Below, piece after piece: positions 1 through 7,051 of a stretch of DNA of 15,060 nucleotides (the stretch's first letter is position 1; each line of letters starts with the position of its first letter). The notes under the pieces were generated by a model. The model did not search any database, was not told where the DNA came from, and was given only the letters and a program-made list of their open reading frames with translations. The position numbers and the translations under genes were made by a program. Source of the stretch: Bacillota bacterium (GTDB taxonomy: Bacteria > Bacillota > Clostridia > Peptostreptococcales > Natronincolaceae); contig JAEWHG010000184.1 in the NCBI GenBank assembly GCA_023387935.1, positions 1-15,060 on the forward strand. Reading direction: 5' to 3'.

Positions 1-345
1 ATTAACATGGTTATATATAATCATGTGGATAAATATATGAATAAGATAAGTGGCATAATTAAAAAATATAAATAGGCACATTATACAAAAAAATGATTAT
101 ACACAAAAAAATTAGTAAAAATCAATAAAAAAAACGAATTTTTATAAGAAAATTTAAACTTATTCACAGCATTATCCACAAACTGTGAATAACTCTGGAT
201 AATGTTGATATCGTTTTACAAATTATCAACAGACAAATAAATAATAACAAATATTTGAAGGTTTTTCAACAATAAACACAAAAATATCCACAATATGTTT
301 TTGTGTGTATAATTTTATCCACATACTGGTTGATGCTAGTTGATG
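1..345. other. oriC: oriC: DnaA-box cluster in the dnaA-rpmH intergenic region
   Basis: No gene is visible in the first 519 bases. This stretch is very AT-rich and carries about ten 9-mers matching or one base off the DnaA box TTATNCACA. On the + strand they start at 97 (TTATACACA), 160 (TTATTCACA), 172 (TTATCCACA), 223 (TTATCAACA, one off), 284 (ATATCCACA, one off) and 315 (TTATCCACA). On the - strand they cover 24-32 (TTATCCACA), 184-192 (TTATTCACA), 194-202 (TTATCCAGA, one off) and 304-312 (TTATACACA). In Firmicutes the spacer between dnaA and the divergent rpmH is one of the two DnaA-box clusters of a bipartite origin. With rpmH immediately to the right, dnaA is inferred to lie left of the window on the minus strand. 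The unwinding element is often on the dnaA-dnaN side and need not be here. Confidence 0.9.
96..125 (-). promoter_or_regulatory. Possible dnaA promoter overlapping a DnaA box
   Basis: Read on the minus strand, TTGATT (120-125) and TATAAT (96-101) are separated by 18 bases and point left, towards the expected dnaA. The -10 overlaps the DnaA box at 97-105, which would fit autoregulation by DnaA. The region is so AT-rich that chance hexamers are common, and the -35 matches only 4 of 6 bases, so this is tentative. Confidence 0.3.
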
Positions 346-354
346 GTTTTTTTC

Positions 355-383
355 TTGACATAGCCAGTGTTTGAAGATATAAT
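355..383 (+). promoter_or_regulatory. rpmH promoter (sigma-A type)
   Basis: A perfect TTGACA (355-360) and a perfect TATAAT (378-383) are separated by exactly 17 bases. Transcription would start near 390, leaving a leader of about 130 bases before rpmH. A 7-mer GTTGATG is repeated with 10-bp period just upstream (329-335 and 339-345). The last DnaA boxes (304-323) sit about 30 bases upstream of the -35. Confidence 0.9.
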
Positions 384-519
384 TTATTAGTAATATACTC
401 AAAAATAATTTATATTTTATTAAAAATAGGAAAATATGACTATTTCAATTATTGAGTGTTTCCAAAAAATTTGATGATTATATTCAGTACTAATGTAGTA
501 CTTGAAGGGGGTGTATTTC

Positions 520-654
520 GTGAAAAGAACATATCAACCAAAAAGAAGACAAAGATCTAAAGAACATGGTTTCAGAAAGAGAATGTCAACTAGTACAGGT
601 AGAAACATAATAAAAGCTCGTAGATTAAAGGGCAGAAAAAGACTGACTGCATAA
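520..654 (+). CDS. rpmH: 50S ribosomal protein L34
   Basis: This 44-residue, extremely basic protein is L34 of the large ribosomal subunit. It begins MKRTYQPKRRQR, contains EHGFRKRM and ends RLKGRKRLTA, which is diagnostic for the family, and the length is standard. The start is GTG at 520, seven to eight bases after the strong Shine-Dalgarno stretch GAAGGGGGT (504-512). Another in-frame GTG at 511 lies inside that stretch and would add three residues not seen in the family. It is the first gene rightwards of the origin, transcribed away from it as in Bacillus subtilis, and leads into rnpA. A short hairpin (486-502, AGTACT arms) sits just before the Shine-Dalgarno in the leader. Confidence 0.98.
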   Translation: MKRTYQPKRRQRSKEHGFRKRMSTSTGRNIIKARRLKGRKRLTA

Positions 655-655
655 G

Positions 656-679
656 AGGCCGCACTTGTGGCCTTTTTCT
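656..679 (+). terminator. Weak terminator or attenuator between rpmH and rnpA
   Basis: AGGCCGC (656-662) can pair with TGTGGCCT bases 667-673 (one G-U pair) around the tetraloop ACTT, followed by TTTTTCT. It begins two bases after the rpmH stop. A partial terminator here would let L34 be made in great excess over RnpA from one promoter, which matches their different cellular needs. Confidence 0.6.
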
Positions 680-706
680 GTAGTTAGAAGGGTTTGGTGA
701 AATTAA

Positions 707-1048
707 ATGAAGGCCATCCATAGACTACGAAAAAATGAAGATTTCAGAAAAGTTTATAAAAAAAGAAAATCGATGGCAAATAAACTACTCATTATTTATA
801 TTTCAGAAAATGGATATGATTTTAATAGAGTAGGTTTTACTGTTTCTAAAAAAGTAGGAAAAAGTGTTGTAAGAAGCAGAGTAAAGAGATTGTTGAATGA
901 AAGCTATCGTTTAAATAATGAAAAAGTAGTACAAGGATATGATATTATATTTGTAGCAAGAAATACATGCGTAGACTCTACTTATAAAGAAATAGAAAGT
1001 GCTGTACTACATCTATTAAAAAAGATGAAACTATTAAAAGACAAATAG
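707..1048 (+). CDS. rnpA: Ribonuclease P protein component
   Basis: RnpA is the small basic protein that assists the RNase P RNA in removing 5' leaders from precursor tRNAs. The 113-residue length is normal. The N-terminus (HRLRKNEDFRKVYKKRKS) and the RNR-type motif around residues 56-68, here RSRVKRLLNESYR, match the family. The usual second R-N-R Asn is Ser in this protein. An in-frame stop (TAA, 704-706) lies directly before ATG 707, which fixes the start; GGTGA at 696-700 is the nearest Shine-Dalgarno. It is co-transcribed behind rpmH through the small hairpin at 656-679 and runs into yidD, the conserved origin-proximal order. Confidence 0.97.
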   Translation: MKAIHRLRKNEDFRKVYKKRKSMANKLLIIYISENGYDFNRVGFTVSKKVGKSVVRSRVKRLLNESYRLNNEKVVQGYDIIFVARNTCVDSTYKEIESAVLHLLKKMKLLKDK

Positions 1049-1067
1049 GATAATGGGGATTAGATTT

Positions 1068-1277
1068 ATGTCTAAAATATTTATATTTCTTATTAAATTA
1101 TATAGAAAATATATCTCTCCTTTAAAAAAGCCTAGCTGTAGATTTTATCCTACTTGTTCATCTTATGGTATATCAGCCTACGAAAAATATGGTTTTTTTA
1201 AAGGGACTTACTTGACTTTAAAAAGAATATTAAAGTGTCATCCTTTTCACCCTGGAGGATACGATCCTCTTAAGTAA
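1068..1277 (+). CDS. yidD: Membrane protein insertion efficiency factor YidD
   Basis: YidD is a small, probably membrane-peripheral protein that helps insertion of inner-membrane proteins by the YidC/Sec machinery. The 69-residue product has the full family signature: an amphipathic N-terminus (FIFLIKLYRKYISPL), the cysteine motif CRFYPTCSSY and the C-terminal CHPFHPGGYDPL. An in-frame ATG also occurs at 1053, but the Shine-Dalgarno GGGG at 1055-1058 lies nine bases before ATG 1068, and family members usually start with the MxKIFIFLI-type sequence, so 1068 is preferred. It sits between rnpA and yidC, so its position matches its role next to the insertase gene. Confidence 0.95.
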   Translation: MSKIFIFLIKLYRKYISPLKKPSCRFYPTCSSYGISAYEKYGFFKGTYLTLKRILKCHPFHPGGYDPLK

Positions 1278-1306
1278 TTTACTAAAGCATATTGGGGGTT
1301 ATAAAT

Positions 1307-1972
1307 TTGAACGCATTAGCACGACCATTTGGTGCATTGTTAAAACTTATTTTTGATTTAACAAACAATTATGGCTTGTCTATTATCCTGTTTACAATAG
1401 TTACAAAATTACTAACATTACCACTAACAATAAAACAGAATAAATCTATGAAAGAAATGCAAGAAATACAGCCTAAATTAAAAAAACTACAGGAAAAATA
1501 TAAAAATGATACAGAACAGTTAAATATTAAGACAATGGAGTTATATAAGGAACATAATATAAGTCCATTTAGTGGTTGTCTTCCTTTATTAATTCAGTTC
1601 CCTATCATTATTGGATTATTTGCTGCTGTAAGAGAGCCGGGCGTTTATGTTTTTGAATCTCAGGCAGCTTATGAAGCTATAAATACTAGCTTTTTATGGA
1701 TGTCTAATTTATCTGCTCCTGATCCATGGATTTTACCAATATTGGCAGGAATAACTACTTATTTAAGTAGTGTAACTATGACAGCTAAAGGTGCAAAAGT
1801 TGACCAAACTCAAAAAATAATGACATATTTTATGCCAGTTATGATCTTCTGGTGGGGAAAAAGTTTCCCTGCAGGTCTTACATTATATTGGTTTGTAAGT
1901 AACGTATTCCAAATAATACAACAAATAATTATTAGAAGACCTCAGAACGAATTAAAGGAGGGGCTGAAATAG
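1307..1972 (+). CDS. yidC: Membrane protein insertase YidC (SpoIIIJ/Oxa1 family)
   Basis: YidC inserts and folds membrane proteins, alone or with SecYEG. The 221 residues give the short Gram-positive form: a first transmembrane segment (about 22-41), a charged cytoplasmic helical hairpin (42-83; IKQNKSMKEMQ and QPKLKKLQEKY), GCLPLLIQFPI opening the second segment (about 88-110), and further segments at about 143-162 and 176-212. TTG 1307 is chosen because GGGGG (1294-1298) stands eight bases before it; a TTG at 1292 lies ahead of that site. Two features stand out. There is no lipobox cysteine near the N-terminus, unlike B. subtilis SpoIIIJ. The position of the conserved groove arginine in the first segment is Lys34. 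Both may be normal for Clostridia. It overlaps the Shine-Dalgarno of khpB. Confidence 0.95.
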   Translation: MNALARPFGALLKLIFDLTNNYGLSIILFTIVTKLLTLPLTIKQNKSMKEMQEIQPKLKKLQEKYKNDTEQLNIKTMELYKEHNISPFSGCLPLLIQFPIIIGLFAAVREPGVYVFESQAAYEAINTSFLWMSNLSAPDPWILPILAGITTYLSSVTMTAKGAKVDQTQKIMTYFMPVMIFWWGKSFPAGLTLYWFVSNVFQIIQQIIIRRPQNELKEGLK

Positions 1973-1973
1973 T

Positions 1974-2594
1974 ATGAATATTACAGAGTCAATGGGTAAA
2001 ACAGTTGAAGAAGCTATAGAGCTAGGTTTGAAAGAATTAAATAAATCAAGGAATCAGGTAGATGTTCAAATACTTGAGCTACCAAGTAAAGGATTTCTTG
2101 GACTTTTAGGATCAAAGTTAGCAAAAGTAAAATTAACTGTATTAGATAGACCTGAAGATAATGCGAGAGTATTTTTAGAAGATTTATTTAAGGCTATGGA
2201 CTTAGAAGTTAAAATGGATATCGAGCAGAAAGACGATACCTTATTAGTTAATATAGAAGGTCCACAGATGGGCGTTATTATTGGACGCAGGGGTCAGACC
2301 TTAGATTCTCTACAGTATTTAGTGAGCTTAGTAGTAAATAAAAACAGCGATAAATATATTAAGGTTTTTGTAGATACAGAAAACTATAGACAAAAGAGAG
2401 AAGACACATTAGTTAGGTTAGCTAGTAAAATGGCTAGCAAGGTACGGAAAATTGGTAAAACCATTGCTTTAGAGCCTATGAACCCATATGAACGAAGAAT
2501 TATTCATGCTAGTTTACAAGGTAATCCTTATATTCAGACATACAGTGAAGGTGAAGAGCCTTTTAGAAAAGTTGTTATTGCATTAAAAAAATAA
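1974..2594 (+). CDS. khpB: RNA-binding protein KhpB (Jag)
   Basis: KhpB/Jag is a cytoplasmic RNA-binding protein, paired in many Firmicutes with KhpA and linked to cell elongation, division and sporulation. The 206 residues show the three expected domains. A Jag-N domain covers 1-55, with KGFLGLLGSK at 39-48. A KH domain lies at about 75-140, with the GxxG loop GRRG at 104-107 inside VIIGRRGQTLDSLQ. A C-terminal R3H domain lies at about 145-206 (NPYERRIIHASL at 170-181). ATG 1974 follows the yidC stop by one base, and the Shine-Dalgarno AAGGAGGGG (1955-1963) lies within the end of yidC, so translation is probably coupled. It is the last gene before the terminator at 2609. Confidence 0.96.
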   Translation: MNITESMGKTVEEAIELGLKELNKSRNQVDVQILELPSKGFLGLLGSKLAKVKLTVLDRPEDNARVFLEDLFKAMDLEVKMDIEQKDDTLLVNIEGPQMGVIIGRRGQTLDSLQYLVSLVVNKNSDKYIKVFVDTENYRQKREDTLVRLASKMASKVRKIGKTIALEPMNPYERRIIHASLQGNPYIQTYSEGEEPFRKVVIALKK

Positions 2595-2608
2595 AATGAA
2601 TTATTTAG

Positions 2609-2632
2609 ACCCAGTGAAAAGCTGGGTTTTTT
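2609..2632 (+). terminator. Intrinsic terminator after khpB
   Basis: ACCCAG (2609-2614) pairs with CTGGGT (2622-2627) around a seven-base loop, followed by a run of six T. It closes the rpmH-khpB unit. Confidence 0.85.
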
Positions 2633-2633
2633 G

Positions 2634-2673
2634 TTGAAGTTAATTAATCAAATAGTATAAAATTTGGTATAAT
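2634..2673 (+). promoter_or_regulatory. Promoter region for mnmE
   Basis: Two overlapping sigma-A-like candidates follow the terminator: TTGAAG (2634-2639) with TATAAA (2656-2661) at 16 bases, and a perfect TATAAT (2668-2673) with the poor -35 TTAATC (2644-2649) at 18 bases. Either would give a leader of about 65-75 bases before mnmE. Confidence 0.5.
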
Positions 2674-2742
2674 AACTATTAAGCTAATTATATGAAAACT
2701 TACAGATTTAAATTAAAAAAATAATTAATAGAGGTGAAAAAT

Positions 2743-4128
2743 ATGTTTATAGATGATACTATTGCTGCAATTGCAACAGCCCCAGGAGAGGCTGGAATTA
2801 GTATAATACGTATTAGTGGCGATAAATCAATTGATGTAATAGATAGAATATTTAAATCTAAAGAAGGTAAGGTATTAAGTGAGTATAAACCTAGAAGAAT
2901 AACATATGGCCATATTATAGATTCAAAAACGGATAAGAAAATAGATGAAGTCTTAGTTTCATATATGAAAGGGCCCAATACATATACAAGAGAAGATGTA
3001 GTAGAGATTAATTGTCATGGTGGAATGATATCTGTTAAAACCATCTTAGAGCTTGTTTTAAGAATGGGAGCAAGAGCAGCAGAACCAGGAGAGTTTACTA
3101 AAAGAGCATTTTTAAATGGACGAATTGATTTAGCTCAAGCAGAAGCAATAATAGATCTTGTAAGTGCTAAAACAGAAAAAGGTTTCGATGTTGCACTAAA
3201 TCAACTAGAGGGATATTTGTCAAAAAAGGTTTCTAATGTTAGGGAAAAATTATTAGATATGCTAGCACATGTGGAAGTATCTATAGACTTTGCAGAAGAG
3301 GATGTAGATGAAGTAGCATTAGACTACTTATTAGAAAAAAGTATTGAAGTAGAAAAAGATATACAGAAATTATTAGATACTGCTGATACTGGAAAAATAA
3401 TAAGAGAAGGTTTAAGTACTGTAATTGTAGGAAAGCCAAATGTGGGTAAATCTTCATTACTGAATGCTTTAGTTAGAGAATCAAGAGCAATCGTAACAGA
3501 TGTGCCTGGTACTACAAGAGATGTAATAGAGGAACATTTAAATATTAAAGGAATTCCACTTAGGCTTATTGATACGGCCGGAATAAGGGAAACAGAAGAT
3601 ATTGTAGAAAAAATAGGTGTAGAAAAATCTAAGGAACTGTTTAATTTAGCCGATTTGATTATAGTAATGTTAGATGCTTCTAGAGAATTAACAGAAGAAG
3701 ATATACAAATAATGGAGCTTATAGGCAACAAAAGAGCTTTAATCATAATAAATAAAACAGATCTTCCTCAAAAACTTAATTTAGAAGAAGTAAAAAAAAT
3801 AATAGATAATAAAAAAATCATTAAAGTATCTCTAATAGAAGAAGATGGATTAGAAGAAATAGAGGAAACCTTAGCTGAAATGGTATATCAAGGTGGCGTA
3901 GGGGCTAAAGATAGCTTGTTAGTTACAAATATAAGACATAAAAATGCTCTAGAAAGAGCCCTTGAGAGTATTTCAGATAGCACAAAGGCTATAAAGCAAA
4001 AACTCCCACTTGATTTTGTTGAAGTAGATATAAAGAATAGCTGGAAAGCTTTAGGTGAGATTACTGGAGATACAGTAGAGGAAGATTTAATAGATCATAT
4101 TTTTAAAAACTTCTGTATAGGAAAATAA
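2743..4128 (+). CDS. mnmE: tRNA modification GTPase MnmE (TrmE)
   Basis: MnmE works with MnmG to add the carboxymethylaminomethyl group to U34 of tRNAs that read two-fold degenerate codons. The 461-residue protein starts MFIDDTIAAIATAPGEAGIS, the usual N-terminal tetrahydrofolate-binding domain. The G domain follows in the middle: P-loop GKPNVGKS (230-237), G2 around TTRD, DTAG (277-280) and NKTD (337-340). It ends in the essential C-terminal cysteine motif CIGK (458-461). ATG 2743 is six bases after AGAGGTGA; an in-frame GTG at 2734 is part of that Shine-Dalgarno and is rejected. It is separated from mnmG by 181 bases of palindromic sequence rather than being tightly linked. Long open frames antisense to it are shadows. 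Confidence 0.97.
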   Translation: MFIDDTIAAIATAPGEAGISIIRISGDKSIDVIDRIFKSKEGKVLSEYKPRRITYGHIIDSKTDKKIDEVLVSYMKGPNTYTREDVVEINCHGGMISVKTILELVLRMGARAAEPGEFTKRAFLNGRIDLAQAEAIIDLVSAKTEKGFDVALNQLEGYLSKKVSNVREKLLDMLAHVEVSIDFAEEDVDEVALDYLLEKSIEVEKDIQKLLDTADTGKIIREGLSTVIVGKPNVGKSSLLNALVRESRAIVTDVPGTTRDVIEEHLNIKGIPLRLIDTAGIRETEDIVEKIGVEKSKELFNLADLIIVMLDASRELTEEDIQIMELIGNKRALIIINKTDLPQKLNLEEVKKIIDNKKIIKVSLIEEDGLEEIEETLAEMVYQGGVGAKDSLLVTNIRHKNALERALESISDSTKAIKQKLPLDFVEVDIKNSWKALGEITGDTVEEDLIDHIFKNFCIGK

Positions 4129-4135
4129 GAACCTG

Positions 4136-4168
4136 ACCCGTTAATGCAATCAAAGATTGCATACGGGT
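4136..4168 (+). repeat. Stem-loop 1 of the mnmE-mnmG spacer
   Basis: ACCCGT (4136-4141) and ATGCAATC (4144-4151) pair with GATTGCAT (4155-4162) and ACGGGT (4163-4168). This is a 14-bp stem with a two-base bulge (TA) and an AAA loop. No T-run follows, so it is not a standard terminator. The flanks read GAACCTG on the left and CCCCAGAACCT on the right, reminiscent of dispersed REP-like repeats. This is the first of three consecutive palindromes. Confidence 0.75.
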
Positions 4169-4193
4169 GCCCCAGAACCTTGTTGTATTCACA

Positions 4194-4227
4194 ATAAAAT
4201 TTGTTCGTTTAAGCTCACAAACTTTAT
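4194..4227 (+). repeat. Stem-loop 2 of the mnmE-mnmG spacer
   Basis: ATAAAATTTGT (4194-4204) and ACAAACTTTAT (4217-4227) are complementary at 10 of 11 positions around a 12-base loop. Confidence 0.6.
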
Positions 4228-4230
4228 GTC

Positions 4231-4267
4231 GCACTCAATTCTAAGCTATACTTAGAATTTCAAGTGC
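4231..4267 (+). repeat. Stem-loop 3 of the mnmE-mnmG spacer
   Basis: AATTCTAAG (4237-4245) and CTTAGAATT (4251-4259) form a perfect 9-bp stem around CTATA. It is extended by an outer GCACT/AGTGC stem (4231-4235, 4263-4267) across a small asymmetric internal loop. It ends ten bases before the parS site. Confidence 0.7.
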
Positions 4268-4277
4268 TCAAAAATAA

Positions 4278-4293
4278 TGTTTCACGTGAAAAA
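4278..4293. promoter_or_regulatory. parS: parS site (ParB/Spo0J binding)
   Basis: TGTTTCACGTGAAAAA matches the 16-bp Firmicutes parS consensus TGTTTCACGTGAAACA at 15 of 16 positions; only position 15 differs, and the CACGTG core is intact. ParB loads here and spreads as a CTP-dependent clamp, and the cognate parB lies about 4.6 kb to the right. The site is just ahead of the mnmG Shine-Dalgarno. Confidence 0.88.
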
Positions 4294-4309
4294 GAAATGG
4301 AGGTAAATT

Positions 4310-6202
4310 ATGATAACATACAACGCAGGAAATTATGATGTAGTAGTAGTAGGAGCTGGACATGCAGGTTGCGAAGCTGCATTAGCCACTGCTAGAATGG
4401 GATATAAAACAGCAATATTAACTATGTCATTAGATGCTATAGCAATGCTACCCTGCAACCCATCTATTGGTGGAACAGGAAAGGGACATTTAGTCAGAGA
4501 AATAGATGCCCTTGGTGGAGAAATGGGATTAAATATTGATAAAACGTTTATTCAAAGTAGAATGCTCAATACAGCTAAAGGTCCAGCAGTACACTCTTTA
4601 AGAGCTCAAGCTGATAAAATAAGATACCATATAGAGATGAAAAAAATTATAGAGAACGAGCCTAACTTAGATCTAGTTCAAGGAGAAGTAGTAGATATAA
4701 TAGTTGAAGATAACACTGTTAAAGGTGTTATTACAAGAACAGGATCCATATATTATGGAAAAGCTGTTATATTAGCTACTGGAGTTTATTTAAAAAGTAA
4801 GGTGTTTATTGGAGAGATTAATTATGAATCTGGGCCTAATGGTTTATTTCCAGCTATGTATTTATCTGAAAAATTAAAATCTATAGGCTGTAATATGCGA
4901 AGATTTAAAACTGGTACACCTGCTAGAATACATAAGGATAGTATTGATTTTTCTAAAATGAGTATTCAAAATGATGATGAAGAAATAGTACCATTTTCAT
5001 TCATGAATGAAGAACTTAAAAAAGATCAAACACCATGCTGGCTAACTAGAACAACTGAAGAAACTCATAAAATAATCAATGAAAATCTACACAGGTCTGC
5101 AATGTACAGAGGAGATATAGAAAGCACAGGGCCGAGATATTGTCCTTCTATAGAAGATAAGGTGGTTCGTTTTAGTGAAAAGCCATCACACCAAATTTTT
5201 ATAGAGCCAGAAGGATTAGAAACAAAGGAAATGTATGTACAAGGTTTTTCTACTAGTTTACCAGAAGAAGTTCAAATAAAAATGATGAGGTCTGTTATTG
5301 GACTTGAAAATGCAAAAATTATGAGACCTGCTTATGCTATAGAATATGATTGTATAGATCCAACCCAGTTAAAAGCATCTTTAGAGGTAAAACACATCAA
5401 CAATCTATTTAGCGCAGGTCAGTTTAATGGATCTTCTGGATATGAGGAAGCAGCAGCACAAGGCTTGATAGCAGGAATCAATGCAGTTCTAAAAATAAGA
5501 GGGGAAGAGCCTTTTATTCTTGACCGTTCAGAAGCATATATAGGAGTATTAATAGATGATTTAGTAACGAAGGGTACGAATGAACCATATAGAATGATGA
5601 CCTCTAGAGCAGAATATCGTTTAGTTTTAAGACAGGATAATGCAGATCTTAGATTAACTGAAAAGGGTTATGAGTTTGGTTTAGTTAAAGAGGATAGGTA
5701 CAAAAGATATCTATTGAAAAAAGAACATATAAAAAATGAAATAAATAGATTAAAAACTACCAATGTATCTCCTAATATTGCTAACCCTGTAATAGAAAAA
5801 GCAGAAAGTACTCCTATAAAAGTAGGAATGTCATTATATGATTTACTAAAGCGTCCTGAGCTTACTTATGATAATCTTAAAGAAATAGATATAAATAGAC
5901 CGGAGGATTTATTAAAGGATGCTAAGGTACAATGTGAAGTAATGATAAAATATGAAGGATATATTGAAAAACAGCTTAGACAAATAGATCAATTTAAAAA
6001 GCTAGAAAACAAAAAACTTAGAGAAGATATTGATTACAATGAAATTGATGGTTTAAGAATAGAAGCTAGACAAAAATTAAACAATATAAAACCTTTATCC
6101 GTAGGACAGGCTTCTAGGATTTCAGGAGTATCTCCAGCAGATATTTCTGTTTTATTAATATATCTAGAGCAAAGAAGACGTAGAAGAGGTGAGGTAGAAT
6201 AA
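4310..6202 (+). CDS. mnmG: tRNA uridine-5-carboxymethylaminomethyl modification enzyme MnmG (GidA)
   Basis: MnmG is the FAD- and NADH-dependent partner of MnmE in modifying the tRNA wobble uridine. The 630 residues match the usual length. The FAD-binding Rossmann motif GAGHAG is at 15-20, followed by the family sequences MLPCNPSIGGTGKGHLVREIDALGG and RMLNTAKGPAVHSLRAQ. The mid-protein GQFNGSSGYEEAAAQGLIAG and the C-terminal helical domain with SRISGVSPADI are also present. ATG 4310 is six bases after TGGAGG (4299-4303). Its 3' end overlaps the rsmG start by one base (TAATG), so the two are translationally coupled. The parS site and three stem-loops lie in its upstream region. Confidence 0.98.
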   Translation: MITYNAGNYDVVVVGAGHAGCEAALATARMGYKTAILTMSLDAIAMLPCNPSIGGTGKGHLVREIDALGGEMGLNIDKTFIQSRMLNTAKGPAVHSLRAQADKIRYHIEMKKIIENEPNLDLVQGEVVDIIVEDNTVKGVITRTGSIYYGKAVILATGVYLKSKVFIGEINYESGPNGLFPAMYLSEKLKSIGCNMRRFKTGTPARIHKDSIDFSKMSIQNDDEEIVPFSFMNEELKKDQTPCWLTRTTEETHKIINENLHRSAMYRGDIESTGPRYCPSIEDKVVRFSEKPSHQIFIEPEGLETKEMYVQGFSTSLPEEVQIKMMRSVIGLENAKIMRPAYAIEYDCIDPTQLKASLEVKHINNLFSAGQFNGSSGYEEAAAQGLIAGINAVLKIRGEEPFILDRSEAYIGVLIDDLVTKGTNEPYRMMTSRAEYRLVLRQDNADLRLTEKGYEFGLVKEDRYKRYLLKKEHIKNEINRLKTTNVSPNIANPVIEKAESTPIKVGMSLYDLLKRPELTYDNLKEIDINRPEDLLKDAKVQCEVMIKYEGYIEKQLRQIDQFKKLENKKLREDIDYNEIDGLRIEARQKLNNIKPLSVGQASRISGVSPADISVLLIYLEQRRRRRGEVE

Positions 6203-6921
6203 TGGAGCTAGAGGACATTTTAAGAGATGGGTCAAAAGAGCTGAATATAGAAATTACAGATAATCAGATAGATCAACTAATAAAATATAAGGATATTCTA
6301 TTAGAATGGAACGAAAAAATGAATTTAACAGCTATAGAGGAAGAAAAGGAAGTGATGATAAAGCACTTTTTAGATTCATTATCCTGTATACAAACTAAAT
6401 ATTTAAAGTCTGAGGGAAAAATGATAGATGTTGGTACAGGTGCAGGTTTTCCTGGAGTGCCATTAAAAATAGCGCTACCTAATATAGAGCTAACTCTACT
6501 AGACTCTTTAAAAAAAAGAATAGGATTTTTAGAAGAGGTATGTAGGGAAAACAACTTAAGTAATGTTGAATTCGTACATGGTAGAGCAGAGGATGTTGGC
6601 CAAAACAAAGCATATAGAGAAAAATACGACTACGCTGTATCTAGAGCTGTAGCATCGTTAAATGTTTTAGTTGAGTACTGCTTGCCCTTTGTTAAGATTG
6701 GTGGATATTTTATTTGCCAAAAAGGACCGGGACTAATTGAAGAATTACCAGAAGCAAAGAATGCTATTAAATTATTAGGTGGTCAGGTTGTTGATCAAAT
6801 TGCAGTAACCTTGCCCTTTAGCGATATTATGCACCATATATTAGTTATAAAAAAAATAAAACAAACTCCGTCAAAATATCCTAGAAAAGCAGGAAAACCG
6901 AGCAAAGAGCCAATAAAATAA
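6202..6921 (+). CDS. rsmG: 16S rRNA (guanine-N7) methyltransferase RsmG (GidB)
   Basis: RsmG methylates N7 of a guanine in the 530 loop of 16S rRNA (G527 in E. coli numbering) with S-adenosylmethionine; its loss gives low-level streptomycin resistance in other bacteria. The 239 residues show the N-terminal helical part with EWNEKMNLTAI (35-45), SAM-binding motif I DVGTGAGFPGVPLK (76-89), the acidic LLDSLKKRIGFL (99-110) and the SRAVASL motif. The tail from about 220 is basic and proline-rich and looks disordered. ATG 6202 overlaps the mnmG stop. The gene ends before a short A/T-only hairpin that is too weak to call a terminator. Confidence 0.97.
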   Translation: MELEDILRDGSKELNIEITDNQIDQLIKYKDILLEWNEKMNLTAIEEEKEVMIKHFLDSLSCIQTKYLKSEGKMIDVGTGAGFPGVPLKIALPNIELTLLDSLKKRIGFLEEVCRENNLSNVEFVHGRAEDVGQNKAYREKYDYAVSRAVASLNVLVEYCLPFVKIGGYFICQKGPGLIEELPEAKNAIKLLGGQVVDQIAVTLPFSDIMHHILVIKKIKQTPSKYPRKAGKPSKEPIK

Positions 6922-6941
6922 TAAAAACAAGAGGTTTTTTG

Positions 6942-6969
6942 TTGAATGAAATTTATAAAATAGTATAAA
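6942..6969 (+). promoter_or_regulatory. Likely noc promoter
   Basis: TTGAAT (6942-6947) and TATAAA (6964-6969) are 16 bases apart, in the 130-base gap between rsmG and noc. The leader that follows contains CTATAGAA (7027-7034), an 8-mer also present in the parA leader (8061-8068). Confidence 0.5.
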
Positions 6970-7051
6970 TTATGGCAGGAGTCCCTAAAGTTTTATAGAA
7001 ATATATTATTTAAATGAGTAGTTTCGCTATAGAAATGAGGGATTACGATAG

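Noticed and set aside
3324..3746. Open reading frame antisense to the MnmE G domain (also at 2700-2978)
   Set aside because: Both lie opposite a well-supported conserved gene, have low-complexity Ser/Ile/Leu-rich translations typical of the complement of AT-rich coding sequence, and have no ribosome binding site.
6273..6608. Minus-strand frame within rsmG, and similar frames at 9496-9705, 9856-10041 and 13799-14179
   Set aside because: They are shadows of rsmG, parB, the aminotransferase and vanW/vanG. No family resemblance or start signal was seen.
6923..6940. Possible terminator after rsmG (AAAAAC/GTTTTT)
   Set aside because: The stem is only six pairs, five of them A-T, so it would be unstable. 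Such runs occur by chance in this base composition.
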